DNA from: Ramlibacter aquaticus
GTDB taxonomy: Bacteria; Pseudomonadota; Gammaproteobacteria; Burkholderiales; Burkholderiaceae_C
DNA: 45,182 nt
Reading direction: 5' to 3'
NCBI RefSeq assembly: GCF_015159745.1
Contig: NZ_JADDOJ010000030.1
Location: forward strand, 1-45,182
Numbering within the stretch: position 1 is the first letter of the stretch; every line of letters begins with the position of its first letter. The notes beneath the pieces are model-generated. The model was not told the origin of the DNA. It searched no databases and saw only the letters and a list, made by a program, of their open reading frames with translations. Shown here one piece after another: positions 23,891 to 34,009 of the stretch. The translations under genes were made by a program, and so were the position numbers.

Positions 23891-25369
23891 TCAGGCGGGC
23901 AGCTTCGAGGTGGCGACGTGCTTCAGGAACTCGGTCACCGAGGGGCCCATCACGTCGGTGAAGGGCTTGGGGTACAGGCCCATGTAGAGCACGGCCACGG
24001 CCAGCAGCGCCAGCATCAGGAATTCGCGGCTGCCGATGTCGGTGAGCTCGCGCACGTGGTCGTTCGCCACGGGACCCAGGTAGACCCGCTTGAACATCCA
24101 CAGGGTGTAGCCGGCGCCCCAGATCAGGGCGGAGGCGGCCACCATGCCGATCCAGAAGTTGGCCTTCACGCTGCCCAGGATCACCATCCACTCGCCCACG
24201 AAGCCGGCCGTCGCGGGCAGGCCGCAGTTGGCCATGGCGAACAGCAGCGCGAAGGCGGTGAAGTTGGGCATGGTGTTGACCACGCCGCCGTAGGAAGCGA
24301 TCTGGCGCGAGTGCACGCGGTCGTACAGCACGCCGATGCACAGGAACATGGCGCCGGAGACGAAGCCGTGGGCGATCATCTGCACCAGGCCGCCCTGCAC
24401 GCCCAGGTCGTTGAAGATGAAGAAGCCCAGGGTGACGAAGCCCATGTGGGCCACGGACGAATAGGCCACCAGCTTCTTCATGTCCTGCTGCACCATGGCC
24501 ACCAGGCCCACGTAGACCACGGCCACCAGCGACAGGCCGATCATCAGCCAGGCGTATTCATGCGCGGCGTCGGGCGCGATGGGCATGGAGAAGCGCAGGA
24601 AGCCGTAGGCCCCCAGCTTCAGCATGATCGCGGCCAGCACGGCGGAGCCGCCGGTGGGCGCCTCCACGTGCACGTCGGGCAGCCAGGTGTGCACCGGCCA
24701 CATCGGCACCTTCACCGCGAAGGCGGCGAAGAAGGCGAAGAACAGCAGGGTCTGCGCCGACATGGGCAGCGGCAGCTTGTGCCAGGCCAGGATGTCGAAG
24801 CTGCCCTGCGAGGCGCTGTACAGGTAGATCAGCGCGATCAGCATCAGCAGCGAGCCGAGCAGCGTGTACAGGAAGAACTTGAAGGCCGCGTAGATCTTGT
24901 TCGGGCCGCCCCACACGCCGATGATCAGGTACATCGGGATCAGGGTGGCTTCGAAGAAGGTGTAGAACAGGATGCCGTCGAGCGCGCAGAACACGCCGAT
25001 CATCAGCCCCGACAGGATCAGGAACGCGCCCATGTACTGGTTCACGCGCTCGGTGATCACCTCCCAGGCCGAGATCACCACGATCAGCGTGATGAAGGCC
25101 GTGAGCACCACGAACCACAGCGAGATACCGTCCACGCCCAGGGCGTAGTTGACGTTGAAGCGCTCGATCCAGGGCGCCTTCTCGGCGAACTGCATCGCGG
25201 CGCTGGTGGTGTCGAAGCGCGTGTAGACCGGAATGGTCACCAGGAAGCTCACCAGCGCGCCGATCAGCGCGATCCAGCGAACCGCCCGGGCCTGGTCGTC
25301 CCGCCCCAGCGCGAGCAGCACGGCGCCAAAAAAGATCGGCGTCCAGATGGCAAGGCTCAGCAAACCCAT
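23891..25369 (-). CDS. nuoM: NADH-quinone oxidoreductase subunit M
   Basis: 492 residues, antiporter-like membrane subunit with 14 helices expected. Seen are FFEATLIPMYLIIGVWGG (the essential Glu), FAVKVPMWPVHTWLPDVHVEAPTGGS, DMKKLVAYSSVAHMGFV and LPATAGFVGEW. It lies between NuoL and NuoN in the proton-pumping arm. The 25 bases before it hold a short T-rich leader and no hairpin. The ATG is preceded by an AAAGAAGAA-type purine run. Confidence 0.97.
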   Translation of the reverse strand: MGLLSLAIWTPIFFGAVLLALGRDDQARAVRWIALIGALVSFLVTIPVYTRFDTTSAAMQFAEKAPWIERFNVNYALGVDGISLWFVVLTAFITLIVVISAWEVITERVNQYMGAFLILSGLMIGVFCALDGILFYTFFEATLIPMYLIIGVWGGPNKIYAAFKFFLYTLLGSLLMLIALIYLYSASQGSFDILAWHKLPLPMSAQTLLFFAFFAAFAVKVPMWPVHTWLPDVHVEAPTGGSAVLAAIMLKLGAYGFLRFSMPIAPDAAHEYAWLMIGLSLVAVVYVGLVAMVQQDMKKLVAYSSVAHMGFVTLGFFIFNDLGVQGGLVQMIAHGFVSGAMFLCIGVLYDRVHSRQIASYGGVVNTMPNFTAFALLFAMANCGLPATAGFVGEWMVILGSVKANFWIGMVAASALIWGAGYTLWMFKRVYLGPVANDHVRELTDIGSREFLMLALLAVAVLYMGLYPKPFTDVMGPSVTEFLKHVATSKLPA

Positions 25370-25394
25370 TGTTTCTTCTTTCCGTTCTTTGTTC

Positions 25395-27479
25395 TTATCG
25401 GCCGGGCCACCAGACGAACCAGGTCATCAGGACGAACACGCCCACGATCATCGCGAACGCGTAGTGGTAGATGTAGCCCGTCTGGAACCAGCGCACGATC
25501 CCCGCGACCCAGCCCACGCTGCGCGCGCTGCCGTTCACGAAGGCACCGTCGATCACGGCCTGGTCGCCGCCCTTCCACAGGCCGGTGCCCAGCAGGCGGG
25601 CGCCGCGCGCGAGGACGTTCTCGTTGAACCAGTCCATGTAGTACTTGTTCTCGAGCAGGGTGTAGATGGGCTGCGCGGCGCGCTTGATCGCGGCCGGCAC
25701 GCGCGGGTTCACCAGGTACATGTACCAGGCGCTGACCACGCCCGCCAGCGACAGCCAGAAGGGCGCGCCCAGGAAGCCGTGCAGGGCCATCTGCACCGGG
25801 CCGTGGAACTCTTCCTTGAGCGCTTCCATGGAATGGTGCAGTTCGCCATTGACGAAGATCGCATCCTTCAGGAAGTCGCCGAACAGCAGCGGCTGGATGG
25901 CCCAGAACCCGATCACCACCGAGGGCACCGCCAGCAGCAGCAGCGGTGCCGTCACCACCCAGGGCGACTCGTGCGGCTCGTGGTGGCCGTGCGCATCGTG
26001 GCCGTGGCCATGGTCGTCGTGCCCGTGGTGCCCGTCGTGGGGCTGGTGGTCGGGCTCCTCGTCCGAGAAGTGGGCGTGGTGGGCATCCGGGTTCTGGTCG
26101 TAGCGTTCCTTGCCGTGGAAGACCAGGAAGTACATGCGGAACGAGTAGAAGGCCGTGACGAACACGCCCGCCAGCACCGCGAAGTGGGCGAAGCCCGCAC
26201 CCGGCAGGTGGCTCTCGCCCACGGCCTCGATGATGCTGTCCTTGGAGAAGAAGCCGGCGAAGAAGGGCGTGCCGATCAGGGCCAGCGAGCCGAGCAGCGA
26301 GGTGATCCAGGTGATGGGCATGTACTTGCGCACGTTGCCCATCCAGCGGATGTCCTGGTTGTGGTGCATGCCGATGATGACCGAGCCCGCGCCCAGGAAC
26401 AGCAGCGCCTTGAAGAAGGCGTGCGTCATCAGGTGGAACACGGCCACCGAATAGGCCGAGGCGCCCAGCGCCACCGTCATGTAGCCCAGCTGCGAGAGCG
26501 TGGAGTACGCCACCACGCGCTTGATGTCGTTCTGGATGATGCCCAGGAAGCCCATGAAGAGCGCGGTGATGGCGCCGATCACGAGGATGAAGTTCAGCGC
26601 GGTGTCGGACAGCTCGAACAGGGGCGACATGCGCGCCACCATGAAGATGCCGGCCGTCACCATGGTGGCGGCGTGGATCAGCGCGGAGATGGGCGTCGGG
26701 CCTTCCATCGAATCAGGCAGCCACACGTGCAGCGGGAACTGCGCGCTCTTGCCCATGGCGCCGATGAACAGGCAGATGCAGATCACGGTGACCAGCATCC
26801 AGTCGGTGCCCGGGAAGCCGATCTTGGCCAGCTCGCCCACCTTGGCGAAGGTCTCCGCGTAGGACAGGGTGTTGGCGTAGGCGGCGATCAGGCCGATGCC
26901 CAGGATGAAGCCGAAGTCACCCACCCGGTTGACCAGGAAGGCCTTCATGTTGGCGAAGACCGCGCTGGGCTTGGTGAACCAGAAGCCGATCAGCAGGTAG
27001 GACACCAGGCCCACCGCTTCCCAGCCGAAGAACAGCTGCAGGAAGTTGTTGCTCATCACCAGCATCAGCATGGCGAAGGTGAACAGCGAGATGTACGAGA
27101 AGAAGCGGTTGTAGCCTTCGTCCTCTTCCATGTAGCCGATGGTGTAGATGTGGACCATCAGCGAGACGAAGGTCACCACGCACATCATCATGGCGGTGAG
27201 GCCGTCGATCAGGAAGCCGACTTCCATCTTCAGGCCGCCGACCACCATCCACTGGTAGAGGGTTTCGTTGAAGCGGGCGCCGTCCATGGCCACGCTGCGC
27301 AGCGTCATGGCCGAGAGCAGGAAGGCCACCAGCACGCCCAGGATGGTGAAGGTGTGCGAGAGCCGGCGGCCGATGACGTTGCCGCCGAAGCTGGTGCCCA
27401 GGATGCCCGCGAGCGCGGCGCCCACCAGGGGCGCCATCGGCACGGCCAGCAGCGTGGAGGCGTTGAGGGTCTGGCTCAT
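25395..27479 (-). CDS. nuoL: NADH-quinone oxidoreductase subunit L
   Basis: 694 residues. Antiporter core: FFGWEAVGLVSYLLIGFWF (essential Glu), KSAQFPLHVWLPDSMEGPTPISALIHAATMV, DIKRVVAYSTLSQLGYM, TPFFAGFFSKD. The C-terminus carries the long amphipathic helix that runs along NuoM and NuoN. Between the core and that helix is an unusual insert, residues about 465-504, with 15 histidines among Asp, Gly and Glu (25968-26087). The insert probably faces the solvent and may bind metal; its size is not needed for pumping. nuoK lies seven bases upstream. Confidence 0.97.
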   Translation of the reverse strand: MSQTLNASTLLAVPMAPLVGAALAGILGTSFGGNVIGRRLSHTFTILGVLVAFLLSAMTLRSVAMDGARFNETLYQWMVVGGLKMEVGFLIDGLTAMMMCVVTFVSLMVHIYTIGYMEEDEGYNRFFSYISLFTFAMLMLVMSNNFLQLFFGWEAVGLVSYLLIGFWFTKPSAVFANMKAFLVNRVGDFGFILGIGLIAAYANTLSYAETFAKVGELAKIGFPGTDWMLVTVICICLFIGAMGKSAQFPLHVWLPDSMEGPTPISALIHAATMVTAGIFMVARMSPLFELSDTALNFILVIGAITALFMGFLGIIQNDIKRVVAYSTLSQLGYMTVALGASAYSVAVFHLMTHAFFKALLFLGAGSVIIGMHHNQDIRWMGNVRKYMPITWITSLLGSLALIGTPFFAGFFSKDSIIEAVGESHLPGAGFAHFAVLAGVFVTAFYSFRMYFLVFHGKERYDQNPDAHHAHFSDEEPDHQPHDGHHGHDDHGHGHDAHGHHEPHESPWVVTAPLLLLAVPSVVIGFWAIQPLLFGDFLKDAIFVNGELHHSMEALKEEFHGPVQMALHGFLGAPFWLSLAGVVSAWYMYLVNPRVPAAIKRAAQPIYTLLENKYYMDWFNENVLARGARLLGTGLWKGGDQAVIDGAFVNGSARSVGWVAGIVRWFQTGYIYHYAFAMIVGVFVLMTWFVWWPGR

Positions 27480-27486
27480 TGTTGTC

Positions 27487-27795
27487 TTAACCCTTGAGGG
27501 TGTTCAGTTCGTCCACGTTGATGTTGTTCTTGTTGCGGAACAGCAGCACCAGGATGGCCAGGCCGATCGCGGATTCGGCGGCAGCCACCGTCAGGATGAA
27601 GAACACGAACACCTGGCCGTGCATGTCGCCCAGGTAGTAGGAGAAGGCGACGAAGTTCATGTTCACCGCCAGCAGCATCAGCTCGATCGCCATCAGCAGC
27701 ACGATCAGGTTGCGGCGGTTCAGGAAGATGCCGATCACCGACAGCGCGAACAGGATCGCGCCCAGCGAGAGGAAGTGGCCCAGGGTGAGCGTCAT
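27487..27795 (-). CDS. nuoK: NADH-quinone oxidoreductase subunit K
   Basis: 102 residues, three membrane helices, the usual length. The two buried glutamates of the proton path are Glu38 ([11 protein letters not shown]) and Glu74 ([11 protein letters not shown]). The C-terminus [17 protein letters not shown] is typical of proteobacteria. Its ATG shares an ATGA with the nuoJ stop, so translation is coupled to nuoJ, its structural neighbour. Confidence 0.97.
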   Translation of the reverse strand: MTLTLGHFLSLGAILFALSVIGIFLNRRNLIVLLMAIELMLLAVNMNFVAFSYYLGDMHGQVFVFFILTVAAAESAIGLAILVLLFRNKNNINVDELNTLKG

Positions 27796-28448
27796 GCCTT
27801 GTTCTCCACGGCGGCCGCGACGGGCTGCGGCGCCGCCACCGTGGGCGGCAGCTTCACGATCTGCAGGCGGTCGCGCGCCTTCACGCGCACCTGCAGCGAG
27901 GGGTCCATGGCGCGGCTGTCCTTGCGCTGGCGCAGGGTCAGCGCGATGGCGGCCACGATGGCGACCAGCAGCAGCACGGCCGCGATCTCCAGCGGGTACA
28001 GGTACTGGCTGTAGATCAGCTTGCCCAGTTCCTTGGTGTTGGAGTACTGCGCACCGGCGGCGGCGGCCTGGGCCACGGCTGGCATGGGGCGCGGCTCCTC
28101 GGGACGGAAGCCGGCCATCAGCACGCCGGCCATCTCCAGCACGATCAGCACGCCCACGCTGGCGGCCAGCGGGAAGTGCTTCCAGAAGCCCACGCGCAGG
28201 CTGTCCATGTCGATGTCCAGCATCATCACGACGAAGAGGAACAGCACCATCACGGCGCCCACGTAGACCAGCACCAGCGAGATCGCCAGGAACTCCGCCT
28301 TGAGCAGCATCCAGACCGCGGCGGCCTGGAAGAAGGACAGCACCAGGAACAGCGCGGCGTGCACCGGGTTGCGGGCCGTGATCACACGGAAGGCCGCGAC
28401 CAGCAGCAGCGCCGAGAAGAGGTAGAAGAAACCGGTTCGGATGTCCAT
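27792..28448 (-). CDS. nuoJ: NADH-quinone oxidoreductase subunit J
   Basis: 218 residues, five membrane helices. The pi-bulge helix region is [23 protein letters not shown]. Start taken as ATG 28448, five bases after the nuoI stop; TTG at 28457 is open but overlaps nuoI. The C-terminal tail (about 180-218, ending [15 protein letters not shown]) is an Ala/Pro/Val-rich extension beyond the last helix. Confidence 0.96.
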   Translation of the reverse strand: MDIRTGFFYLFSALLLVAAFRVITARNPVHAALFLVLSFFQAAAVWMLLKAEFLAISLVLVYVGAVMVLFLFVVMMLDIDMDSLRVGFWKHFPLAASVGVLIVLEMAGVLMAGFRPEEPRPMPAVAQAAAAGAQYSNTKELGKLIYSQYLYPLEIAAVLLLVAIVAAIALTLRQRKDSRAMDPSLQVRVKARDRLQIVKLPPTVAAPQPVAAAVENKA

Positions 28449-28453
28449 GGCGA

Positions 28454-28972
28454 TCAACGGTATTTGGCGTCCTGCGCCTTGCGGGCCGCGATCTCCGGCT
28501 CGTAGCGGTCGCCGACGGCCAGCAGCATGTCCTTGGTGAAGTACAGGTCGCCCCGCTTCTCACCGTGGTACTCGAGGATGTGCGTCTCGACGATGGAGTC
28601 GACCGGGCAGCTTTCCTCGCAGAAGCCGCAGAAGATGCACTTGGTCAGGTCGATGTCGTAGCGCGTGGTGCGGCGGGTGCCGTCGGTGCGCTGGTCGGAC
28701 TCGATGGTGATCGCGAGCGCGGGGCACACGGCCTCGCAGAGCTTGCAGGCGATGCAGCGCTCCTCGCCGTTCTCGTAGCGGCGCAGCGCGTGCAGGCCGC
28801 GGAAGCGGGGCGACAGCGGCGTCTTCTCCTCCGGGAACTGCACGGTGATCTTGCGGGAGAACATGTACTTCCCGGTGATCGCCATGCCCTTGAACAGTTC
28901 GATCAGGGCGAAGCTCGACAGGAAGTCCTTCAGCGAGAAGGCCGGCGTGGGGTTCAGCGTTTGGGTGGACAT
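28454..28972 (-). CDS. nuoI: NADH-quinone oxidoreductase subunit I (two 4Fe-4S)
   Basis: 172 residues. Two ferredoxin motifs bind clusters N6a and N6b: Cys73-xx-Cys76-xx-Cys79-xxx-Cys83 ([12 protein letters not shown]) and Cys112-xx-Cys115-xx-Cys118-xxx-Cys122 ([12 protein letters not shown]). The amphipathic N-terminal helix (about 14-33) anchors it to the membrane near NuoH. It passes electrons from NuoG to NuoB. It is 12 bases downstream of nuoH. Confidence 0.97.
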   Translation of the reverse strand: MSTQTLNPTPAFSLKDFLSSFALIELFKGMAITGKYMFSRKITVQFPEEKTPLSPRFRGLHALRRYENGEERCIACKLCEAVCPALAITIESDQRTDGTRRTTRYDIDLTKCIFCGFCEESCPVDSIVETHILEYHGEKRGDLYFTKDMLLAVGDRYEPEIAARKAQDAKYR

Positions 28973-28984
28973 GACGAGTCCGCT

Positions 28985-30061
28985 TTAATTCCAGATGTTG
29001 TAGGGCGTCTGCATCCAGAGGCCGACCACAACGAGCCAGACGAGGGTCACAGGGATGAAGATCTTCCAGCCCAGGCGCATGATCTGGTCGTAGCGGTAGC
29101 GCGGGAAGGTCGAGCGCACCCACAGGAACATGGTCACGACCATGAAGGTCTTGATGCCCAGCCAGATCCAGCCGGGAATGAAGGCGAGCGCGGCGAACGG
29201 GGGCAGCCAGCCGCCCAGGAACATGACGACGGCCAGGATGGAGACCAGCCACATGTTGGCGTACTCCGCCAGGAAGAACATGGCGAAGCTCATGCCCGAG
29301 TACTCGATCATGTGGCCGGCGACGATCTCGGACTCGCCTTCCACCACGTCGAAGGGGTGGCGGTTGGTCTCGGCAAGGCCGGAGATGAAGTAGACGACGA
29401 AGATCGGCAGCAGCGGCAGCCAGTTCCAGGAGAGGATGCCCACGCCCATGCTGGCGAACTGGCCCTTGGCCTGGCCCATCACCACGTCGGTCATGTTCAG
29501 GCTGCCGGTCACCATGAGCACCACCACCAGGGCGAAGCCCATGGCGATCTCGTAGCTCACCATCTGCGCCGAGGCGCGCAGCGCGCCCAGGAAGGCGTAC
29601 TTGGAGTTGGACGCCCAGCCCGCGATGATCACGCCATACACCTCGAGCGAGGTGATCGCCATCAGGAACAGCAGGCCGGCGTTGACGTTCGCCACCGCGA
29701 CTTCAGGGCCGAAGGGGATCACCGCCCAGGCGGCCAGCGCCGGCATGATGGTCATGATGGGGCCGAGCAGGAACAGGCCCTTGCTCGCCACCGTCGGCAG
29801 GATGATTTCCTTGGTGAGCAGCTTGAGCGCGTCGGCGATGGGCTGCAGCAGGCCGGAGGGCCCGATGCGGTTCGGGCCCACGCGGATCTGCGTGAAGCCG
29901 ATGGCCTTGCGCTCCCAGAGCGTGAGGTAGGCCACGGCGCCCATCAGCGGCGCCACCACCACGATGATCTTGATCAGGGCCCACACCGTGGGCCAGCCCA
30001 TCGCGGTCCACCAGGGCGCCGCGATCAGGCCGTTGCCGAAGCCGTAGAGCTGGTCGATCAT
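28985..30061 (-). CDS. nuoH: NADH-quinone oxidoreductase subunit H
   Basis: 358 residues, eight membrane helices; it shapes the quinone entry and links the redox and pumping arms. Conserved are [34 protein letters not shown] (first cytoplasmic loop) and [30 protein letters not shown] with the quinone-site acidic residues. The ATG shares an ATGA with the nuoG stop. Confidence 0.97.
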   Translation of the reverse strand: MIDQLYGFGNGLIAAPWWTAMGWPTVWALIKIIVVVAPLMGAVAYLTLWERKAIGFTQIRVGPNRIGPSGLLQPIADALKLLTKEIILPTVASKGLFLLGPIMTIMPALAAWAVIPFGPEVAVANVNAGLLFLMAITSLEVYGVIIAGWASNSKYAFLGALRASAQMVSYEIAMGFALVVVLMVTGSLNMTDVVMGQAKGQFASMGVGILSWNWLPLLPIFVVYFISGLAETNRHPFDVVEGESEIVAGHMIEYSGMSFAMFFLAEYANMWLVSILAVVMFLGGWLPPFAALAFIPGWIWLGIKTFMVVTMFLWVRSTFPRYRYDQIMRLGWKIFIPVTLVWLVVVGLWMQTPYNIWN

Positions 30062-32196
30062 GCGGGGACTCCTTCACGGACCGGCGCCGCGCTGCGGGCA
30101 TCGGCCGTGAGTTGCAGCGAAGGCGCGCGGCGCACGATGCCGTCGAGCTGGTAGATCGAAGCCGCAGCGGGACGGCCCGGCGTGACCGACAGGTCGATCG
30201 CGGCCGCGGTTGCGTTGGACAGCTTGCCGCCCTGCACCAGGGGCTGCTCCAGGTCGGCCTTGCCGCGCGCGGCGGCCAGGACGTCCTGGGCGGACTCGAA
30301 GTCGAAACCGGCGAGGCCCAGCATGTTGCCCAGCACGCGCAGCACCTTCCAGGCGGGGCGGGATTCGCCCTGCGCCTTGACCACGGCGTGGAAGGACTGC
30401 ACCCGGCCTTCGGCGTTGACGAAGGTGCCGGGGGTCTCGGTCCACGGCGCGATGGGCAGCAGCACGTCGCTGATGTCCATGTTGGCCTTGAACGGGCTGA
30501 GCGTGACGACCATCTCGGCCTTGTTGATGCCTTCGCGCGCGGCGGCGCCGTTGGCGGCGTCGAACGCGGGCTCGGTGTTCAGCAGGATGGCGGCCTTGAG
30601 GCCGCCCGCCAGCATCTGGCCGGCGTTCAGGCCACCGGCGCCGGGCACTGCGTTGACCAGCTGCGCGCCCACGGTGTTGGCCGCCTCGGTGAGGTAGCCC
30701 ACGGTCGCGCCGGTCTGCGCGCCGATCCAGTTGGCCAGGGCCAGCAGGGACGCGGCGTTGGCGTGGTGCGCAGCGGCGTTGCCCAGCAGGAGGGCCTTGC
30801 GCTCGCCCGACAGCAGCGCGGCGGCCAGCGCCTTCGCGCTGTCGGTCGCGTTCCCGGCGGCGGGGGCGGCAACGCCCTTGTCCGCGGCCACGGCGGCGGC
30901 GATGTCGGCCAGGGCCTGGGCCCACTGGCCGGCGGCCACGACCTGGCGCGCGGCGATGGGCATGGCCCAGTCGTCGGCGGCGTCATGCAGCACGGCCACG
31001 CGCGCACCCTTGCGGGCCGCGGCGCGCAGGCGCATGGCGAACAGCGGGTGCTCCTTGCGCAGGTTGGAGCCGACCACCAGCGCGCCCTGCAGCGAGGACA
31101 GCGCGGCGATCGTGGTGCCCAGCCAGCGCACGCCTTCGGCGGGCGCGAACTGCGCGTGGCGCAGGCGGTGGTCGATGTTCTCGGAGCCCAGGCCGCGCAC
31201 CAGCGCGCCGGCGAGGAACAGCTCCTCCACCGTGCTGTGCGGGCTGGCCAGCAGGCCCAGGGCCTTGGCGCCGTGCTGGTCCTTGACCATCTTCAGACCG
31301 TTGGCCACGTACTCCAGCGCGGTCTGCCAGTCGACGGTCTTCCACTCGCCGCCCTGCTTGAGCATGGGCGCCGTCAGGCGCTCCTCGCCGTGCAGCGCCT
31401 CGTAGGAGAAGCGGTCGCGGTCGGCGAGCCAGCATTCGTTGACCTCGTCGTTCTCCAGCGGGAGCACGCGCAGGACCTTGTTGTTCTTGACCTGGACGAT
31501 CAGGTTGGCGCCGGTGGAATCGTGCGGGCTGACCGACTTGCGGCGCGACATCTCCCAGGGCCGGGCCTGGTAGCGGAAAGGCTTGCTCGTGAGCGCGCCC
31601 ACCGGGCACAGGTCGATCATGTTGCCCGAGAGCTCGGAATCGACGGTGTCGCCCAGCACGGTGGTGATCTCGGAGTGCTCGCCCCGGTTCACCATGCCCA
31701 GCTCCATCACGCCGGCCAGCTCCTGGCCGAAGCGCACGCAACGGGTGCAGTGGATGCAGCGGCTCATCTCCTCCATGGAGATCAGCGGGCCCACGTCCTT
31801 GTGCATGACCACGCGCTTTTCTTCCTCGTAGCGCGAGGCGGAACCGCCGTAGCCCACGGCCAGGTCCTGCAGCTGGCACTCGCCGCCCTGGTCGCAGATC
31901 GGGCAGTCCAGCGGGTGGTTGATCAGCAGGAACTCCATGACCGACTGCTGGGCCTTGATGGCCTTGTCGCTCTTGGTGCGCACGATCATCCCGTTGGTCA
32001 CGGGCGTGGCGCAGGCCGGCATGGGCTTGGGCGCCTTCTCCACGTCCACCAGGCACATGCGGCAGTTGGCGGCGATGGAGAGCTTCTTGTGATAGCAGAA
32101 GTGGGGGATGTAGACGCCCGCCTTCTCGGCCGCATGCATCACCATGCTGCCTTCGGCGATCTCCACCTTCTGGCCGTCGAGATCGATTTCAATCAT
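30058..32196 (-). CDS. nuoG: NADH-quinone oxidoreductase subunit G
   Basis: 712 residues. Cluster ligands: N1b [2Fe-2S] Cys34, Cys45, Cys48, Cys62; N5 His94, Cys98, Cys101, Cys107; N4 Cys147, Cys150, Cys153, Cys197. The extra N7 cysteines found in E. coli and Thermus are absent: the stretch around [20 protein letters not shown] has none, so this is the mitochondria-like form. The rest is a molybdopterin-oxidoreductase fold without cofactor function, Ala-rich in places. The start shares ATGA with nuoF and the stop shares ATGA with nuoH. Confidence 0.96.
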   Translation of the reverse strand: MIEIDLDGQKVEIAEGSMVMHAAEKAGVYIPHFCYHKKLSIAANCRMCLVDVEKAPKPMPACATPVTNGMIVRTKSDKAIKAQQSVMEFLLINHPLDCPICDQGGECQLQDLAVGYGGSASRYEEEKRVVMHKDVGPLISMEEMSRCIHCTRCVRFGQELAGVMELGMVNRGEHSEITTVLGDTVDSELSGNMIDLCPVGALTSKPFRYQARPWEMSRRKSVSPHDSTGANLIVQVKNNKVLRVLPLENDEVNECWLADRDRFSYEALHGEERLTAPMLKQGGEWKTVDWQTALEYVANGLKMVKDQHGAKALGLLASPHSTVEELFLAGALVRGLGSENIDHRLRHAQFAPAEGVRWLGTTIAALSSLQGALVVGSNLRKEHPLFAMRLRAAARKGARVAVLHDAADDWAMPIAARQVVAAGQWAQALADIAAAVAADKGVAAPAAGNATDSAKALAAALLSGERKALLLGNAAAHHANAASLLALANWIGAQTGATVGYLTEAANTVGAQLVNAVPGAGGLNAGQMLAGGLKAAILLNTEPAFDAANGAAAREGINKAEMVVTLSPFKANMDISDVLLPIAPWTETPGTFVNAEGRVQSFHAVVKAQGESRPAWKVLRVLGNMLGLAGFDFESAQDVLAAARGKADLEQPLVQGGKLSNATAAAIDLSVTPGRPAAASIYQLDGIVRRAPSLQLTADARSAAPVREGVPA

Positions 32197-33521
32197 GACG
32201 TGACGGTCGCTTTCTGGATCTTGGCCTCGAACTCGTGCCGGAAGTGCTTGATCATGGCGCGCACGGGCATGGCCGCGGCGTCGCCCAGCGCGCAGATGGT
32301 GCGGCCCTGGATGTTGTCGGCCACGGAATTGAGCAGGTCGATGTCGGCCTGGCGGCCGTGGCCGTTCTGGATGCGGTCCACCACGCGCCACAGCCAGCCC
32401 GTGCCTTCGCGGCAGGGCGTGCACTGTCCGCAGGACTCGTGCATGTAGAAGTACGACAGGCGCAGCAGGCTCTCGACCATGTCACGCGTCTCGTCCATCA
32501 CGATCAGCGCGCCCGAGCCCAGCATGGAGCCGGCCTTGGCGATGGAGTCGTAGTCCATGGTGCAGGACATCATGATGTCCGCGGGCAGCACGGGCGAGGA
32601 CGATCCGCCGGGGATCACGGCCTTGAGCTTCTTGCCACCGCGCACGCCGCCGGCGAGCTCGAGCAGCTTGGAGAAGGGGGTGCCCAGCGGGATCTCGTAG
32701 TTGCCGGGCATCTCCACGTCGCCGGACACCGAGAAGATCTTGGTGCCGCCGTTGTTCGGCTTGCCACACTCGAGGTAGGCCTGGCCGCCGTTGCGGATGA
32801 TCCAGGGCACCGCCGCGAAAGTCTCGGTGTTGTTGATCGTGGTGGGCTTGCCGTACAGGCCGAAGCTGGCCGGGAACGGCGGCTTGAAGCGCGGCTGGCC
32901 CTTCTTGCCCTCCAGCGATTCCAGCAGGGCGGTCTCTTCGCCGCAGATGTAGGCGCCGAAGCCGTGGGCCGCGTGCAGCTGGAAGCTGAACGTGGAGCCC
33001 ATGATGTTGTTGCCCAGGTAGCCGGCCGCCCTCGCCTCTTCGAGCGCTTCCTCGAAGCGGTCGTAGGTGTCGAAGATCTCGCCGTGGATGTAGTTGTAGC
33101 CCACGGAGATGCCCATCGCGAAGGCGGCGATGATCATGCCCTCGATGACGATGTGCGGGTTGTACTGCAGGATGTCGCGGTCCTTGCAGGTGCCCGGCTC
33201 GCCCTCGTCCGAGTTGCACACCAGGTACTTCTGACCCGGGAACTGGCGCGGCATGAAGGACCACTTCAGGCCGGTGGGGAAGCCCGCGCCGCCGCGGCCG
33301 CGCAGGGCGGATTCCTTGACGGTGGCGATGACCTGGTCTTGCGTCAGGCCCTCCGAGAGGATCTTGCGCAGCGCCTTGTAGCCGTCGCGCGCCTCGTAGT
33401 CCTTGAGGCGCCAGTTGGTGCCGTCCAGGCCGGCGTAGATCTGCGGCTCGATGTGGCGGCCGTGGAAGCAGGTCTGCACCCCGGTGGCCTGGAATTGGGA
33501 AAGAACTTGCTGCGGGGTCAT
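32193..33521 (-). CDS. nuoF: NADH-quinone oxidoreductase subunit F (FMN, NADH site)
   Basis: 442 residues. The FMN/NADH glycine-rich loop is [14 protein letters not shown] (74-87), followed by [14 protein letters not shown] and [17 protein letters not shown]. The N3 4Fe-4S ligands are in [12 protein letters not shown] plus a later Cys ([11 protein letters not shown]). It oxidises NADH and passes electrons via FMN to the chain. ATGA overlaps link it to nuoE and nuoG. Confidence 0.97.
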   Translation of the reverse strand: MTPQQVLSQFQATGVQTCFHGRHIEPQIYAGLDGTNWRLKDYEARDGYKALRKILSEGLTQDQVIATVKESALRGRGGAGFPTGLKWSFMPRQFPGQKYLVCNSDEGEPGTCKDRDILQYNPHIVIEGMIIAAFAMGISVGYNYIHGEIFDTYDRFEEALEEARAAGYLGNNIMGSTFSFQLHAAHGFGAYICGEETALLESLEGKKGQPRFKPPFPASFGLYGKPTTINNTETFAAVPWIIRNGGQAYLECGKPNNGGTKIFSVSGDVEMPGNYEIPLGTPFSKLLELAGGVRGGKKLKAVIPGGSSSPVLPADIMMSCTMDYDSIAKAGSMLGSGALIVMDETRDMVESLLRLSYFYMHESCGQCTPCREGTGWLWRVVDRIQNGHGRQADIDLLNSVADNIQGRTICALGDAAAMPVRAMIKHFRHEFEAKIQKATVTS

Positions 33522-34009
33522 GACTGCTGCTCCGCCTTCCTCAGTCCGTCGATCAGCTGGTCGAGCTTGTCGTTGCTCATGAAGCTGCACATGGTGCGAT
33601 CGTTCACCAGCATCACCGGCGAGTCGGCGCAGGCGCCCAGGCACTCGCTCTGCTGCAGGGTGAACAGGCCGTCGGCCGTGGTCTCGCCCATGGCGACACC
33701 CAGCTTGTGCTCCAGGTGGTGCAGCGCCTTCGCGCCATCACGCAGCTGGCACGGCAGGTTGGTGCAGACGTTGAGCTTGTACTTGCCCACCGGCCGCTGG
33801 TTGTACATGTTGTAGAAGGTCGTGACCTCGCGCACCGCGATCTCGGGCATGCCCAGGTGCTCGGCGATTTCGCGCTCGGCATCCTGGCTGACCCAGCCCT
33901 GCTCCTGCTGCACGATGGCCAGGCAGGCCATCACGGCCGACTGTCGCTGGTCGGCAGGGTACTTGGCGACCTCGCGGTCGAAACGCGCACGGGTGGCGTC
34001 GGAAATCAT
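33518..34009 (-). CDS. nuoE: NADH-quinone oxidoreductase subunit E
   Basis: 163 residues, thioredoxin-like fold. The N1a [2Fe-2S] ligands are Cys82, Cys87 ([10 protein letters not shown]), Cys123 and Cys127 ([11 protein letters not shown]). It sits beside NuoF at the tip of the peripheral arm. Start ATG shares ATGA with the nuoD stop; stop shares ATGA with nuoF. Confidence 0.97.
   Translation of the reverse strand: MISDATRARFDREVAKYPADQRQSAVMACLAIVQQEQGWVSQDAEREIAEHLGMPEIAVREVTTFYNMYNQRPVGKYKLNVCTNLPCQLRDGAKALHHLEHKLGVAMGETTADGLFTLQQSECLGACADSPVMLVNDRTMCSFMSNDKLDQLIDGLRKAEQQS

Noticed and set aside
22628..25627. A 999-codon open frame on the plus strand, rich in His, Gln, Arg and Gly
   Set aside because: It is exactly antisense to nuoN and nuoM. 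In GC-rich DNA the opposite strand of a good gene often stays open; its composition is unnatural and it has no recognisable domain.
25946..26158. Repeat-like GTGGTGCCCGTGG units that at first look like a short tandem array
   Set aside because: They are the codons of the His/Asp/Gly-rich NuoL loop on the other strand, not an independent repeat element.
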